From: Sulfurihydrogenibium yellowstonense SS-5
Lineage (GTDB): Bacteria; Aquificota; Aquificia; Aquificales; Hydrogenothermaceae
Assembly (NCBI RefSeq): GCF_000173615.1
Contig: NZ_ABZS01000057.1
Location: 1 to 8,893 of the forward strand
Length of the DNA stretch: 8,893 nt
Direction: 5' to 3'
In this document: in pieces, positions 1-6,600 of the stretch
How positions within the stretch are numbered: the stretch's first letter is position 1
Layout: the number at the start of each line of letters is the position of its first letter
The notes under the pieces: model-generated
Database searches by the model: none
The model's input: only the letters and a program-made list of their open reading frames with translations
Told to the model about the DNA's origin: nothing
Translations under genes and position numbers: made by a program

Positions 1-35
1 TAGGTGCTGGCGTTGTTACTAAAATACTTGAATAA
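1..35 (+). CDS. tuf: Elongation factor Tu, C-terminal end only (partial)
   Basis: The first complete codons read GAGVVTKILE followed by TAA at 33-35. This is the conserved C-terminal strand of EF-Tu domain III, which in E. coli ends in GAGVVAKV plus a short tail. Only 10 whole residues are present; the two leading bases finish a codon that begins outside the window. EF-Tu is the GTPase that carries aminoacyl-tRNA to the ribosomal A site. The assignment rests on this short peptide plus position: tuf directly before rpmG, tRNA-Trp, secE and nusG is a widespread bacterial order. The next gene starts 16 bases after the stop, so the two are probably co-transcribed. Confidence 0.85.
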   Translation, partial: GAGVVTKILE

Positions 36-51
36 TTGTGAGGAATAGAAG

Positions 52-201
52 ATGAGAGAGATTATAACTTTAGCCTGTACAGAATGCAAAAGAAAAAATT
101 ACACAACTACAAAAAATAAAAGAAAACATCCAGATAGATTAGAGTTAAGAAAATATTGTAAGTTTTGTAAAAAACATACAGTTCATAGAGAAATTAAGTA
201 A
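52..201 (+). CDS. rpmG: Large ribosomal subunit protein bL33, zinc-binding type
   Basis: A 49-residue protein beginning [13 protein letters not shown] and ending in HTVHREIK, the usual size and layout of bL33, a small 50S protein near the E site. It has two CxxC knuckles, C9/C12 and C36/C39, so it is the cysteine-containing, zinc-ribbon (C+) form, as opposed to the C- paralogues that have lost these residues. It is basic in between ([17 protein letters not shown]), as expected for rRNA binding. The ATG at 52 follows a GAGGA Shine-Dalgarno at 40-44 with 7 bases of spacing. It lies between tuf and tRNA-Trp, its normal place in many bacteria. The identification is firm despite the short length. 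Confidence 0.95.
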   Translation: MREIITLACTECKRKNYTTTKNKRKHPDRLELRKYCKFCKKHTVHREIK

Positions 202-216
202 TTAATCATAGATTGC

Positions 217-289
217 GGGGCAGTAGCTCAATTGGCAGAGCAGCGGACTCCAAATCCGCAGGTTGAGGGTTCGATTCCTTCCTGCCCCG
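217..289 (+). tRNA. trnW: tRNA-Trp, anticodon CCA
   Basis: A full cloverleaf can be drawn. Acceptor stem 217-223/282-288 (GGGGCAG with CTGCCCC); bases 8-9 are TA; D stem 226-229/238-241 (GCTC/GAGC); anticodon stem 243-247/255-259 (GCGGA/TCCGC) with loop CTCCAAA, placing anticodon CCA at 250-252; variable loop 260-264; T stem 265-269/277-281 with one G-U pair and loop TTCGATT. The discriminator base is G289, which agrees with bacterial tryptophanyl-tRNA synthetase identity. The 3' CCA is not encoded (the next bases are CCT), so it must be added after processing. Two further flanking pairs (215-216 with 289-290) would extend the acceptor helix in the precursor. It sits 15 bases after rpmG and 16 before secE, so it is excised from the polycistronic transcript. 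Confidence 0.97.
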
Positions 290-294
290 CCTTT

Positions 295-299
295 GGAGA
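295..299 (+). promoter_or_regulatory. secE ribosome binding site, fixes the ATG at 306
   Basis: GGAGA lies only 5 bases past the last tRNA nucleotide. It is 6 bases from ATG 306 but just 3 from the in-frame TTG at 303, which favours ATG 306. If RNase Z cuts right after 289, the secE-nusG mRNA begins with a leader of about 16 bases that is almost entirely this site. Confidence 0.7.
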
Positions 300-305
300 A
301 TATTG

Positions 306-491
306 ATGGTAAAATACCTAAGCTTTTTAAAGGAAGTTTTTGAAGAGCTTAAAAAAGTAACATGGCCTTCTAAAAACCTTGTCAAAACAGCAACCATAGC
401 AGTTATAGTTTTAACTTTGATAATGGCATTATACTTATGGAGTTTAGATATTTTATTTACAAAAATAATTGCCTTCATAATGGAGAGGTAA
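306..491 (+). CDS. secE: Preprotein translocase subunit SecE (short, single-span form)
   Basis: A 61-residue protein with the SecE signature: an amphipathic N-terminal helix (residues 1-16), the conserved cytoplasmic motif ELKKVTWPSK at about 14-23, and one hydrophobic transmembrane segment at about 29-51. SecE clamps SecY in the SecYEG channel of the inner membrane. Most bacteria have this one-span form; the E. coli protein has two extra N-terminal spans. The start was placed at ATG 306 because the GGAGA at 295-299 is well spaced for it; the in-frame TTG at 303 would add one residue. It is followed by nusG after 8 bases, the near-universal secE-nusG pair. Confidence 0.96.
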   Translation: MVKYLSFLKEVFEELKKVTWPSKNLVKTATIAVIVLTLIMALYLWSLDILFTKIIAFIMER

Positions 492-499
492 AGATTTAA

Positions 500-1297
500 A
501 TGGCGGAAAATGAAAATTTAAACATGGTTAACGAAGAGGTTAATGAAAGCAATTTAGGAAAAGATACTGATGAAAAAAAATGGTACGCTTTATATACACA
601 ATCTAATTTAGAAATTAGGGCTAAGGAAAACTTTATTAAGAACTTAAAGCTTAATAATTTAGAACATTTAGTGGATGAAGTTATAGTTCCTGCTGAAGAA
701 AAGGTCGTCCTTAAATCTCAAGGAAAGGAAAGGTACAGACTTTCTTTAAAAGGTCCAAATAGGGTTATAGAAGTTCAGGGGAAAAAGGGGATTACAAAGT
801 TTTCTATAGAAGATGGTACTGTCCGAGTTTTAGAAAGCGTTGAAGGTGACGAGGGGTGTGTTTCTCATAGTCCGATTTCTAAACCGGGACAAAAAATAAC
901 ATGCAAAGAAAACAGAACTGAAGCGAGAATTGTTTTAGAAAATAAAATATTTCCAGGATATATTCTGATAAAGGCGAAGCTCACTGACGATTTGATTGAT
1001 TTAGTTAAAAAGACTCCATTTTTAATAGGATTTGTTAGTGCAGGTGGTAAGCCTGTTCCTTTAAATGAAAATGATGTAATGAAAGTCTTAGGACAGATTC
1101 AAAAAGGTGCACCAAAAGCTAAGAAGCTTCTATATACAAAAGGAGACATTATTAGAGTTATTGAAGGTCCATTTATGAATTTTACAGGAACAGTGGAAGA
1201 AGTATTCCCGGACAAAGAAAAACTTATCGCATTAATTACTATTTTTGGAAGAGCAACACCGGTTGAACTTGAATTCTCCCAGGTGGAGAAAATTTAG
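500..1297 (+). CDS. nusG: Transcription elongation/antitermination factor NusG with inserted domain
   Basis: NusG binds the RNA polymerase clamp through its NGN domain and contacts Rho or ribosomal protein S10 through its KOW domain. At 265 residues it is far longer than E. coli NusG (181). An acidic, probably disordered tail (1-25) precedes the NGN domain, which starts at [11 protein letters not shown] (26-36). The NGN fold is interrupted after [12 protein letters not shown] (59-70) by an insert of about 70 residues (roughly 72-143) and resumes at [10 protein letters not shown] (149-158). KOW occupies about 212-265, with [14 protein letters not shown] and the end [17 protein letters not shown]. 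The insert matches the extra domain known from Aquifex NusG and includes two cysteines (120, 135). The ATG at 500 follows GAGAGG at 483-488, inside the secE end, with a somewhat long 11-base spacing. Confidence 0.97.
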   Translation: MAENENLNMVNEEVNESNLGKDTDEKKWYALYTQSNLEIRAKENFIKNLKLNNLEHLVDEVIVPAEEKVVLKSQGKERYRLSLKGPNRVIEVQGKKGITKFSIEDGTVRVLESVEGDEGCVSHSPISKPGQKITCKENRTEARIVLENKIFPGYILIKAKLTDDLIDLVKKTPFLIGFVSAGGKPVPLNENDVMKVLGQIQKGAPKAKKLLYTKGDIIRVIEGPFMNFTGTVEEVFPDKEKLIALITIFGRATPVELEFSQVEKI

Positions 1298-1355
1298 CCT
1301 GTCGGTTCAGCTTTGGTGTTTTATTAAGACAGGCGTCAAAGAATTCAAGGAGGTG
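1268..1355 (+). promoter_or_regulatory. Two-tier inverted repeat around the nusG end and rplK Shine-Dalgarno; candidate L1-responsive leader
   Basis: Seen directly: a perfect 10-base complement, CTTGAATTCT (1268-1277) with AGAATTCAAG (1340-1349), encloses a perfect 7-base complement, GCCTGTC (1297-1303) with GACAGGC (1328-1334), whose loop is 24 bases. The outer 3' strand overlaps the first bases (AAG) of the rplK site AAGGAGGTG at 1347-1355, and the outer 5' strand lies in the last nusG codons. No run of T follows, so it is not a terminator. In E. coli, L1 represses this operon by binding an mRNA structure just before rplK. The position fits such a role, but I could not match the known L1 consensus, so the function is inference. 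An alternative 6-pair helix, 1311-1316 with 1336-1341, would compete with it. Confidence 0.45.
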
Positions 1356-1362
1356 TATTTAA

Positions 1363-1800
1363 ATGGCTAAGAAAGTAACGGCTCAAGTTGAGCTGATGAT
1401 TCCAGCTCAACAAGCAGCTCCATCACCACCGGTTGGACCAGCTCTTGGTCAGCATGGTGTTAACATTATGGAGTTTGTTAAAAGTTTTAATGCAGCGACT
1501 GCAAACATGAAACCTGGTACAATCGTACCGGTAGTAATTACTATCTATTCGGATAGGTCTTTTACGTTTATTCTCAAGACTCCACCAGCATCTTATCTTC
1601 TTAAAGAAGCTGCAGGCATCAAGACAGGCTCCGGAGATCCAAAGAGAAATAAGGTTGGAAAAATCACAGTTAATCAGTTAAGGGAAATTGCTGAAATGAA
1701 ATTAAAAGACCTTAACACTGAAGACATTGAGATGGCTATGAGAACTATAGCTGGTACTGCTCGTAGTATGGGAATTGAAATTGAAGGATATAAGGGGTAA
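1363..1800 (+). CDS. rplK: Large ribosomal subunit protein uL11
   Basis: A 145-residue protein, slightly longer than the usual 141. L11 binds the GTPase-associated region of 23S rRNA at the stalk base. The N-terminal domain shows [19 protein letters not shown] (12-30) followed by [13 protein letters not shown]; prolines 22 and 23, contact points for thiostrepton-type antibiotics, are present. The C-terminal rRNA-binding domain contains [14 protein letters not shown] and ends with the family signature [17 protein letters not shown]. The ATG at 1363 has an excellent Shine-Dalgarno, AAGGAGGTG at 1347-1355, 7 bases upstream. The 65-base gap after nusG holds the inner part of the inverted repeat described separately. 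rplA follows after 5 bases. Confidence 0.98.
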   Translation: MAKKVTAQVELMIPAQQAAPSPPVGPALGQHGVNIMEFVKSFNAATANMKPGTIVPVVITIYSDRSFTFILKTPPASYLLKEAAGIKTGSGDPKRNKVGKITVNQLREIAEMKLKDLNTEDIEMAMRTIAGTARSMGIEIEGYKG

Positions 1801-1805
1801 GTGCT

Positions 1806-2534
1806 ATGGCTAAAAGAGGAAAAAAATATTTAGAAGCATTAAAGCTTATTGACAAAGAAAAGACTTACAGCCTTGATGAAGCTATCCAAAAATTAAAAGA
1901 AGTTGAAAAAGTCCTACAGAGAAAGTTTGATGAAACAGTAGAGCTTATCTTTAGATTAGGTGTTGACCCCAAGTATGCTGACCAAATGGTTAGAGGTTCA
2001 GCGGTACTTCCGCATGGGTTAGGAAGAGAGTTAAAAGTTCTTGTTATCGCTTCCGGTGAGAAGTTAAAAGAGGCTGAAGAAGCAGGTGCTGATTATGTAG
2101 GCGGCGAGGAGATTATCAATAAGATTGCAAACGAAAACTGGATAGATTTTGACGTTGTGATAGCAACTCCGGATATGATGCCAAAATTGGCTAAGCTCGG
2201 TAAAATCTTAGGACCAAGAGGCTTAATGCCAAACCCTAAGGTTGGAACTGTTACGACTGACATCAAAAGAGCAGTTACAGAGGCTAAAAAAGGTAGAGTA
2301 GAGTTTAAAGTTGATAAAACAGGAAATTTACACGTCCCGGTGGGTAAAATTTCATTTGAAGATTATAAGCTTAAGGAAAATATTTTAGCTGTAGTGGATT
2401 CGGTGTTGAAAGCTAAGCCACCAGGTGCAAAAGGTCAGTATATAAGAAATGTTGTTTTAAAAACAACGATGAGCCCTTCAGTTAAATTAAATCCAGCCGA
2501 AATACAAAAAGCCTTAGAAACTAAAGCAGCATAA
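1806..2534 (+). CDS. rplA: Large ribosomal subunit protein uL1
   Basis: A 242-residue protein, a little longer than E. coli L1 (234). L1 forms the mobile stalk that moves deacylated tRNA out of the E site, and in several bacteria it represses its own operon. Domain I is built from the N-terminus (about 1-67) and the C-terminal part (about 160-232); domain II is about 68-159. The signature [18 protein letters not shown] is at 132-149, and the rRNA-binding segment [21 protein letters not shown] at 161-181 is intact. The ATG at 1806 is preceded by AAGGGG at 1792-1797, inside the last codons of rplK, with 8 bases of spacing; rplA translation is therefore probably coupled to rplK. Confidence 0.98.
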   Translation: MAKRGKKYLEALKLIDKEKTYSLDEAIQKLKEVEKVLQRKFDETVELIFRLGVDPKYADQMVRGSAVLPHGLGRELKVLVIASGEKLKEAEEAGADYVGGEEIINKIANENWIDFDVVIATPDMMPKLAKLGKILGPRGLMPNPKVGTVTTDIKRAVTEAKKGRVEFKVDKTGNLHVPVGKISFEDYKLKENILAVVDSVLKAKPPGAKGQYIRNVVLKTTMSPSVKLNPAEIQKALETKAA

Positions 2535-2545
2535 GGAGTAGAGCC

Positions 2546-3091
2546 ATGGCATTAACTACAGAGAGAAAATCGATCCAAAAGAAAAGTCAGTTAGTCGCTG
2601 ACCTTAAGCAAAAGATAGAAGCAGCGCCGGTTGTTATACTTTTAGATTTTAAAGGTATAGATGCTAACTCAATAGCAGATTTTAGAAAAAAGCTGAAAAG
2701 AGAGAATGCAGAATTAAAAGTTGTCAAAAATACACTTTTATACAGAGCTTGCAATGGAACACAACTTTATGATAAAATAGATATTTTCAAAGAGCAAACT
2801 GCAGTTATTTTTGGATATGGCGACATTGTTGCACCTGCTAAATTATTGAAAGAATTTTTAAAAGGAAAAGAAGATGCAAAAGTAAAAGGTGGTTTAGTAG
2901 AAGGTGTATTTGCTGATGCACAGAAGATCGATTACCTTGCATCTCTACCAAGCAAGGAAGTGCTTGTTGCTCAACTATTGGCTGTACTACAAGCACCTAT
3001 TACAAACCTTGTACGTGTACTTAACGCTATACCACAAAAAACTGTTTTAGTTTTAGATGCTATAAGAAAAGAAAAAGAAAAACAATCTTAA
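2546..3091 (+). CDS. rplJ: Large ribosomal subunit protein uL10 (stalk base)
   Basis: L10 anchors L12 dimers to the 50S stalk. The globular N-terminal domain (about 1-130) shows VVILLDFKGIDANSIADFRKKL (29-50) and LKVVKNTLLYRA (57-68). The C-terminal tail (about 131-181), from LASLPSKEVLVAQLL to LVLDAIRKEKEKQS, is the helix that carries L12. At 181 residues the protein is longer than E. coli L10 (165), and the extra length falls in this helix, as in Thermotoga, where three L12 dimers bind; by inference this organism also has six L12 copies per ribosome. The ATG at 2546 follows AAGGAG (2533-2538), which overlaps the rplA stop codon. Only 11 bases separate the two genes. Confidence 0.97.
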   Translation: MALTTERKSIQKKSQLVADLKQKIEAAPVVILLDFKGIDANSIADFRKKLKRENAELKVVKNTLLYRACNGTQLYDKIDIFKEQTAVIFGYGDIVAPAKLLKEFLKGKEDAKVKGGLVEGVFADAQKIDYLASLPSKEVLVAQLLAVLQAPITNLVRVLNAIPQKTVLVLDAIRKEKEKQS

Positions 3092-3119
3092 ATAAAATTT
3101 CATAGGAGGTTTTAAAAAT

Positions 3120-3506
3120 ATGGCAACAATTACAAGAGAAGAGATTAAAGAAGCTATTAAGTCAATGACAGTGTTAGAGTTAGCACAGCTTGTAAAAGAC
3201 TTGGAAGAAGAGTTTGGCGTTTCTGCAGCTGCTATGGTTGCTGCTGCTCCGGCTGCTGCAGGTGCTGCAGGTGCTGCCGCTCCTGCTGAAGAAAAAACTG
3301 AGTTTGATGTTATTTTAACAAACGCAGGAGCAAACAAAATCAACGTTATTAAAGTTGTTAGAGAAATCACAGGTCTTGGATTAAAAGAAGCAAAAGACCT
3401 TGTAGATGGCGCTCCAAAACCAGTTAAAGAAGGAGTTTCTAAAGAAGAAGCAGAACAAATCAAGAAAAAATTAGAGGAAGCTGGAGCTACTGTAGAAATA
3501 AAATAA
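3120..3506 (+). CDS. rplL: Large ribosomal subunit protein bL12 (L7/L12)
   Basis: A 128-residue acidic stalk protein that recruits and activates EF-Tu, EF-G and other translational GTPases. The N-terminal dimerisation domain (1-34) contains [21 protein letters not shown]. It is joined by a flexible Ala/Pro/Gly hinge (about 36-56) to the C-terminal factor-binding domain (about 58-128), with [20 protein letters not shown] and the helix [20 protein letters not shown]. The ATG at 3120 follows AGGAGG at 3104-3109 with 10 bases of spacing. L12 is needed in several copies per ribosome, while the downstream polymerase genes are needed in far fewer; the terminator after rplL fits that demand. Confidence 0.98.
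   Translation: MATITREEIKEAIKSMTVLELAQLVKDLEEEFGVSAAAMVAAAPAAAGAAGAAAPAEEKTEFDVILTNAGANKINVIKVVREITGLGLKEAKDLVDGAPKPVKEGVSKEEAEQIKKKLEEAGATVEIK
3255..3278 (+). repeat. Short tandem repeat in the L12 hinge
   Basis: The nonamer GCTGCAGGT occurs twice back to back (3255-3272) and is followed by a partial third copy, GCTGCC. It encodes the Ala-Ala-Gly units of the flexible L12 hinge. Gain or loss of a unit stays in frame and would only change hinge length. Confidence 0.7.
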
Positions 3507-3556
3507 TAAATTTTGATAAACGTTATCTCAATAAAGAATTTTCAACAAGTCTAAGA

Positions 3557-3598
3557 AAAGGTAGATTGTCTTCATGGCAGTCTACCTTTATTTATTTT
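3557..3598 (+). terminator. Intrinsic terminator/attenuator between rplL and rpoB
   Basis: A 12-pair stem joins AAAGGTAGATTG (3557-3568) and CAGTCTACCTTT (3578-3589), with one G-U pair and a 9-base loop. The following bases TTTATTTATTTT give a U-rich 3' end. The shape is that of a Rho-independent terminator, and its place in the middle of the operon suggests partial termination, as with the E. coli rplL-rpoB attenuator. The 3' arm 3582-3588 can instead form 7 pairs with the rpoB Shine-Dalgarno at 3609-3615. Confidence 0.75.
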
Positions 3599-3622
3599 AA
3601 AATCAAATAAGGTGGTGTAAGG

Positions 3623-6600
3623 ATGAGAGAAATAAAAAATTTAAAACGAAATCCTTTTCGTAAAATACTTTCAAAAAGAAGAGAAATAATAACACCTCCT
3701 GACCTTTTATCCGTCCCAAAAGAATCTTTCGAAAACTTCGTTCAATTTCATACAAATCCTTTAAAAAGAGACCCAAATAAAGGCCTTGAAAGCCTGTTTA
3801 GAACATCTTTTCCTTTTGTAGACCCAAATGGTCAATTAGAAGTTAGATATATTGGATACGAGATTGGCGATTGGGAATGTGGAAAATGTGGAAAAGCATT
3901 ACCTGATGAAGTTCTCGGTGGACCGGAAGTTGATTGTCCAAACTGCGGCGGTCCATTAATATATAAAGAAAAACTGACTGTTGAGGAATGTAAATTTAAG
4001 GGATTAACATATGGAGCTCCTTTAAGAGTATTGTTAGAGCTTGTAATAAATCATACAGACCCTAAAACCGGAGAAATAATTCCTAAGACTATAAAAAAAC
4101 AAAAAATATACTTTGGTGAGATTCCTCTGCTAACAGACTATGCTTATTTTATGATAAATGGCAGTGAGAGAATTATTGTATCTCAGTTAATCAGGTCTTC
4201 AGGTATATTCTTCTCAGGAAAAGAAGACAAAACGAAAGACATTATTACAAGAGTTATTTATGAAGGTAGCGTTATTCCTGAGAAAGGTTCAAGAGTAGAA
4301 GTTCAGTATGCAACAAATTCGGAAATTTTCTATGCAAAGATAGATAGAAGAAAAATCCTTGGAACAACGCTCCTTAGAGCATTCGGATTAGATACTGCTT
4401 ATAAAATTCTTAAAAACTTTTATGGAAAAGTAGATAGATATATCGTTGAGGATGGTAAATTAGTTCATGAAAACACAAAGATTCCTGTTAATTTAGAAGA
4501 GTTAGTGAATAGGGATATTTTTGTAACATATGTATATGAAGAAATGTCTGAAAAAGGTCAACCAGTACCTATTAAGCAAGAAAAGTATGTTTCTGTAGAA
4601 AGTTTAGAAAAACTTTTAAACGATGATAGAATCAAAATAGAAGAAGTTGTCACTGTAGAACCTCAAGTCATAAACAAATCATCATATCAAAGAGTTATTG
4701 TTGAAACATTAAAGAAAGATGAACCAAAAATCAATGCTCTGTTTACCTTTAGAGATGCTGCTCTTGTAGAAATTTATAGAAAAATGAGACCTACGGATAC
4801 TGCGGTTTTAGACCCAAAAGCCTTTATGAAGAGAGCTAAAGAGCTATTTAATAACACGTTTACAGATATTCAAAGATACGACCTTTCAAGAGTTGGTAGA
4901 GTTAAGTTAAATGCAAAGGTACATAACATTCCAAAAACTATCAAGCCTTTAGACCTTGAAGATTTCTTTGAAAAATTCCCGCCTTTAGCTCTTGACGAAG
5001 ATATAGAAACTAAAGATGGAATTATTCCAAAAGGAACAAAGATAGACCCTGTAGTATTAGAAAAATTAAAAGAAACTTCATTTAAAGAGATAAAAGTAAA
5101 AGAATACTTAGACGAAGAAGCAAGAACGTTACAGCTTGCTGATATCATTGCAATAGTTAAGTATTTATTAGAATTAAGATTTGGAAAGAAAAACTTAGAT
5201 GATATAGCACACTTAGGAAACAGAAGAGTTAGACCTGTTGGAGAGCTTTTAGAGGCTCAGGCAAGAGCTGGAATTGCAAGAATGCAAAAAGCATTTAGAG
5301 ATAGAGTTGCTACAGTTGACGTAGAAGACCCTAACTTAAAACCAAGCGAGCTTATTAACCCAAGATACTTAACTAACTCTATTCTTGAATTCTTAAAAAG
5401 CGGCCAGCTTTCACAGTTTATGGACCAAACAAACCCGTTATCTGAGCTAACACATAAAAGAAGGTTGTCAGCTTTAGGTCCAGGCGGTCTTACAAGAGAG
5501 AGTGCTAAGTTTGAAATAAGAGACGTTCACCCATCTCACTATGGAAGAATATGTCCGATCGAAACACCAGAGGGCCAAAACATTGGTTTAGTTTCTTCAA
5601 TGACTGTTTATTCGAGAATAAATGAATTTGGATTTTTAATCTCTCCATATAGAAAGGTTATTAACGGCGTTGTTACTAACGAAATTGAATATCTAACAGC
5701 ATACGAAGAAGAAAAGTATGTTATTGCTCAAGCTAACGCTGAAATAGATGAAAAAGGAAGGTTCTTAACAGATAGAGTTCTTGCAAGGGCATATGGTGAT
5801 ATAAGATTAGTAGAACCAAATGAAGTTCACTATATGGACGTATCTCCTAAGCAAGTTGTTTCTCCGTCTGCATCCTTAATTCCTTTCCTTGAACATGATG
5901 ATGCCAACAGGGCTCTTATGGGTTCTAACATGCAACGTCAGGCTGTACCTCTTATTAGAACAGAGTATCCTCTCGTTGGTACAGGAATGGAAGTTGTCAT
6001 TGCTAAGGACTCCGGTTCTGTGATCGTTGCAAAAAGAGGCGGTGAAGTAATTAAAGTTGATGGAAATACTATCGTCATAAAAGTAAATGAAGACGAGATT
6101 AACCCTCATGACCCGTTGGATATTGGTATGGATATTTACAAGTTAAACAAATTTAAAGGCTCTAACCAAGCTACATGCATGAATCAAAGACCGCTTGTTA
6201 GAAAAGGTGATATTGTAGAAAAAGGTGCAACAATAGCAGATGGGACTTCAACATACAAAGGCGAGCTTGCACTCGGAAAAAATGTTCTTGTTGCATTCAT
6301 GCCATGGAGAGGCTATAACTTTGAAGATGCTATCGTAATTTCAGAAAGACTTGTTAAAGACGATGTATTTACATCTATTCATATAGAAGAGTTTGAAATA
6401 GAAGCAAGAGAAACAAAATTAGGTCCGGAAGAGATAACAAGAAATATACCCGGTATTAACGAAAGACAGCTTGCAAACCTTGATGAACACGGTGTTGTAA
6501 GAGTTGGTGCGTACGTTAAACCAGGAGATATTTTGGTTGGTAAAGTTACTCCTAAGGGAGAAACAGCGCTAACACCAGAAGAAAAACTTTTATTTGCGAT

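Noticed and set aside
303..305. TTG as the secE start
   Set aside because: It would be only 3 bases from the GGAGA site, and the next codon is an ATG with normal spacing.
206..478. 90-codon open frame on the - strand across the tRNA and secE
   Set aside because: Its ending (ESNPQPADLESAALPIELLPR) is simply the reverse complement of tRNA-Trp, a common source of false hypothetical proteins; the rest is antisense to secE.
1263..1297. Possible promoter upstream of rplK (TTGAAC/TTGAAT at the nusG end)
   Set aside because: The sequences 17 bases downstream (GAGAAA, ATTTAG) do not resemble a -10 element.
3053..3463. 136-codon open frame on the - strand opposite rplL
   Set aside because: It is the antisense of the L12 gene; the Ala-rich run mirrors the hinge repeat GCT/GCA codons. 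No ribosome binding site or independent homology is visible.
3515..3527. GATAA-ACG-TTATC dyad just after rplL
   Set aside because: Only five mostly A-T pairs with a three-base loop; too weak to call a site in such AT-rich sequence.
3513..3541. Possible promoter for rpoB (TTGATA at 3513-3518)
   Set aside because: No acceptable -10 hexamer occurs at 16-18 bases downstream, and a terminator-like hairpin would lie directly after it.
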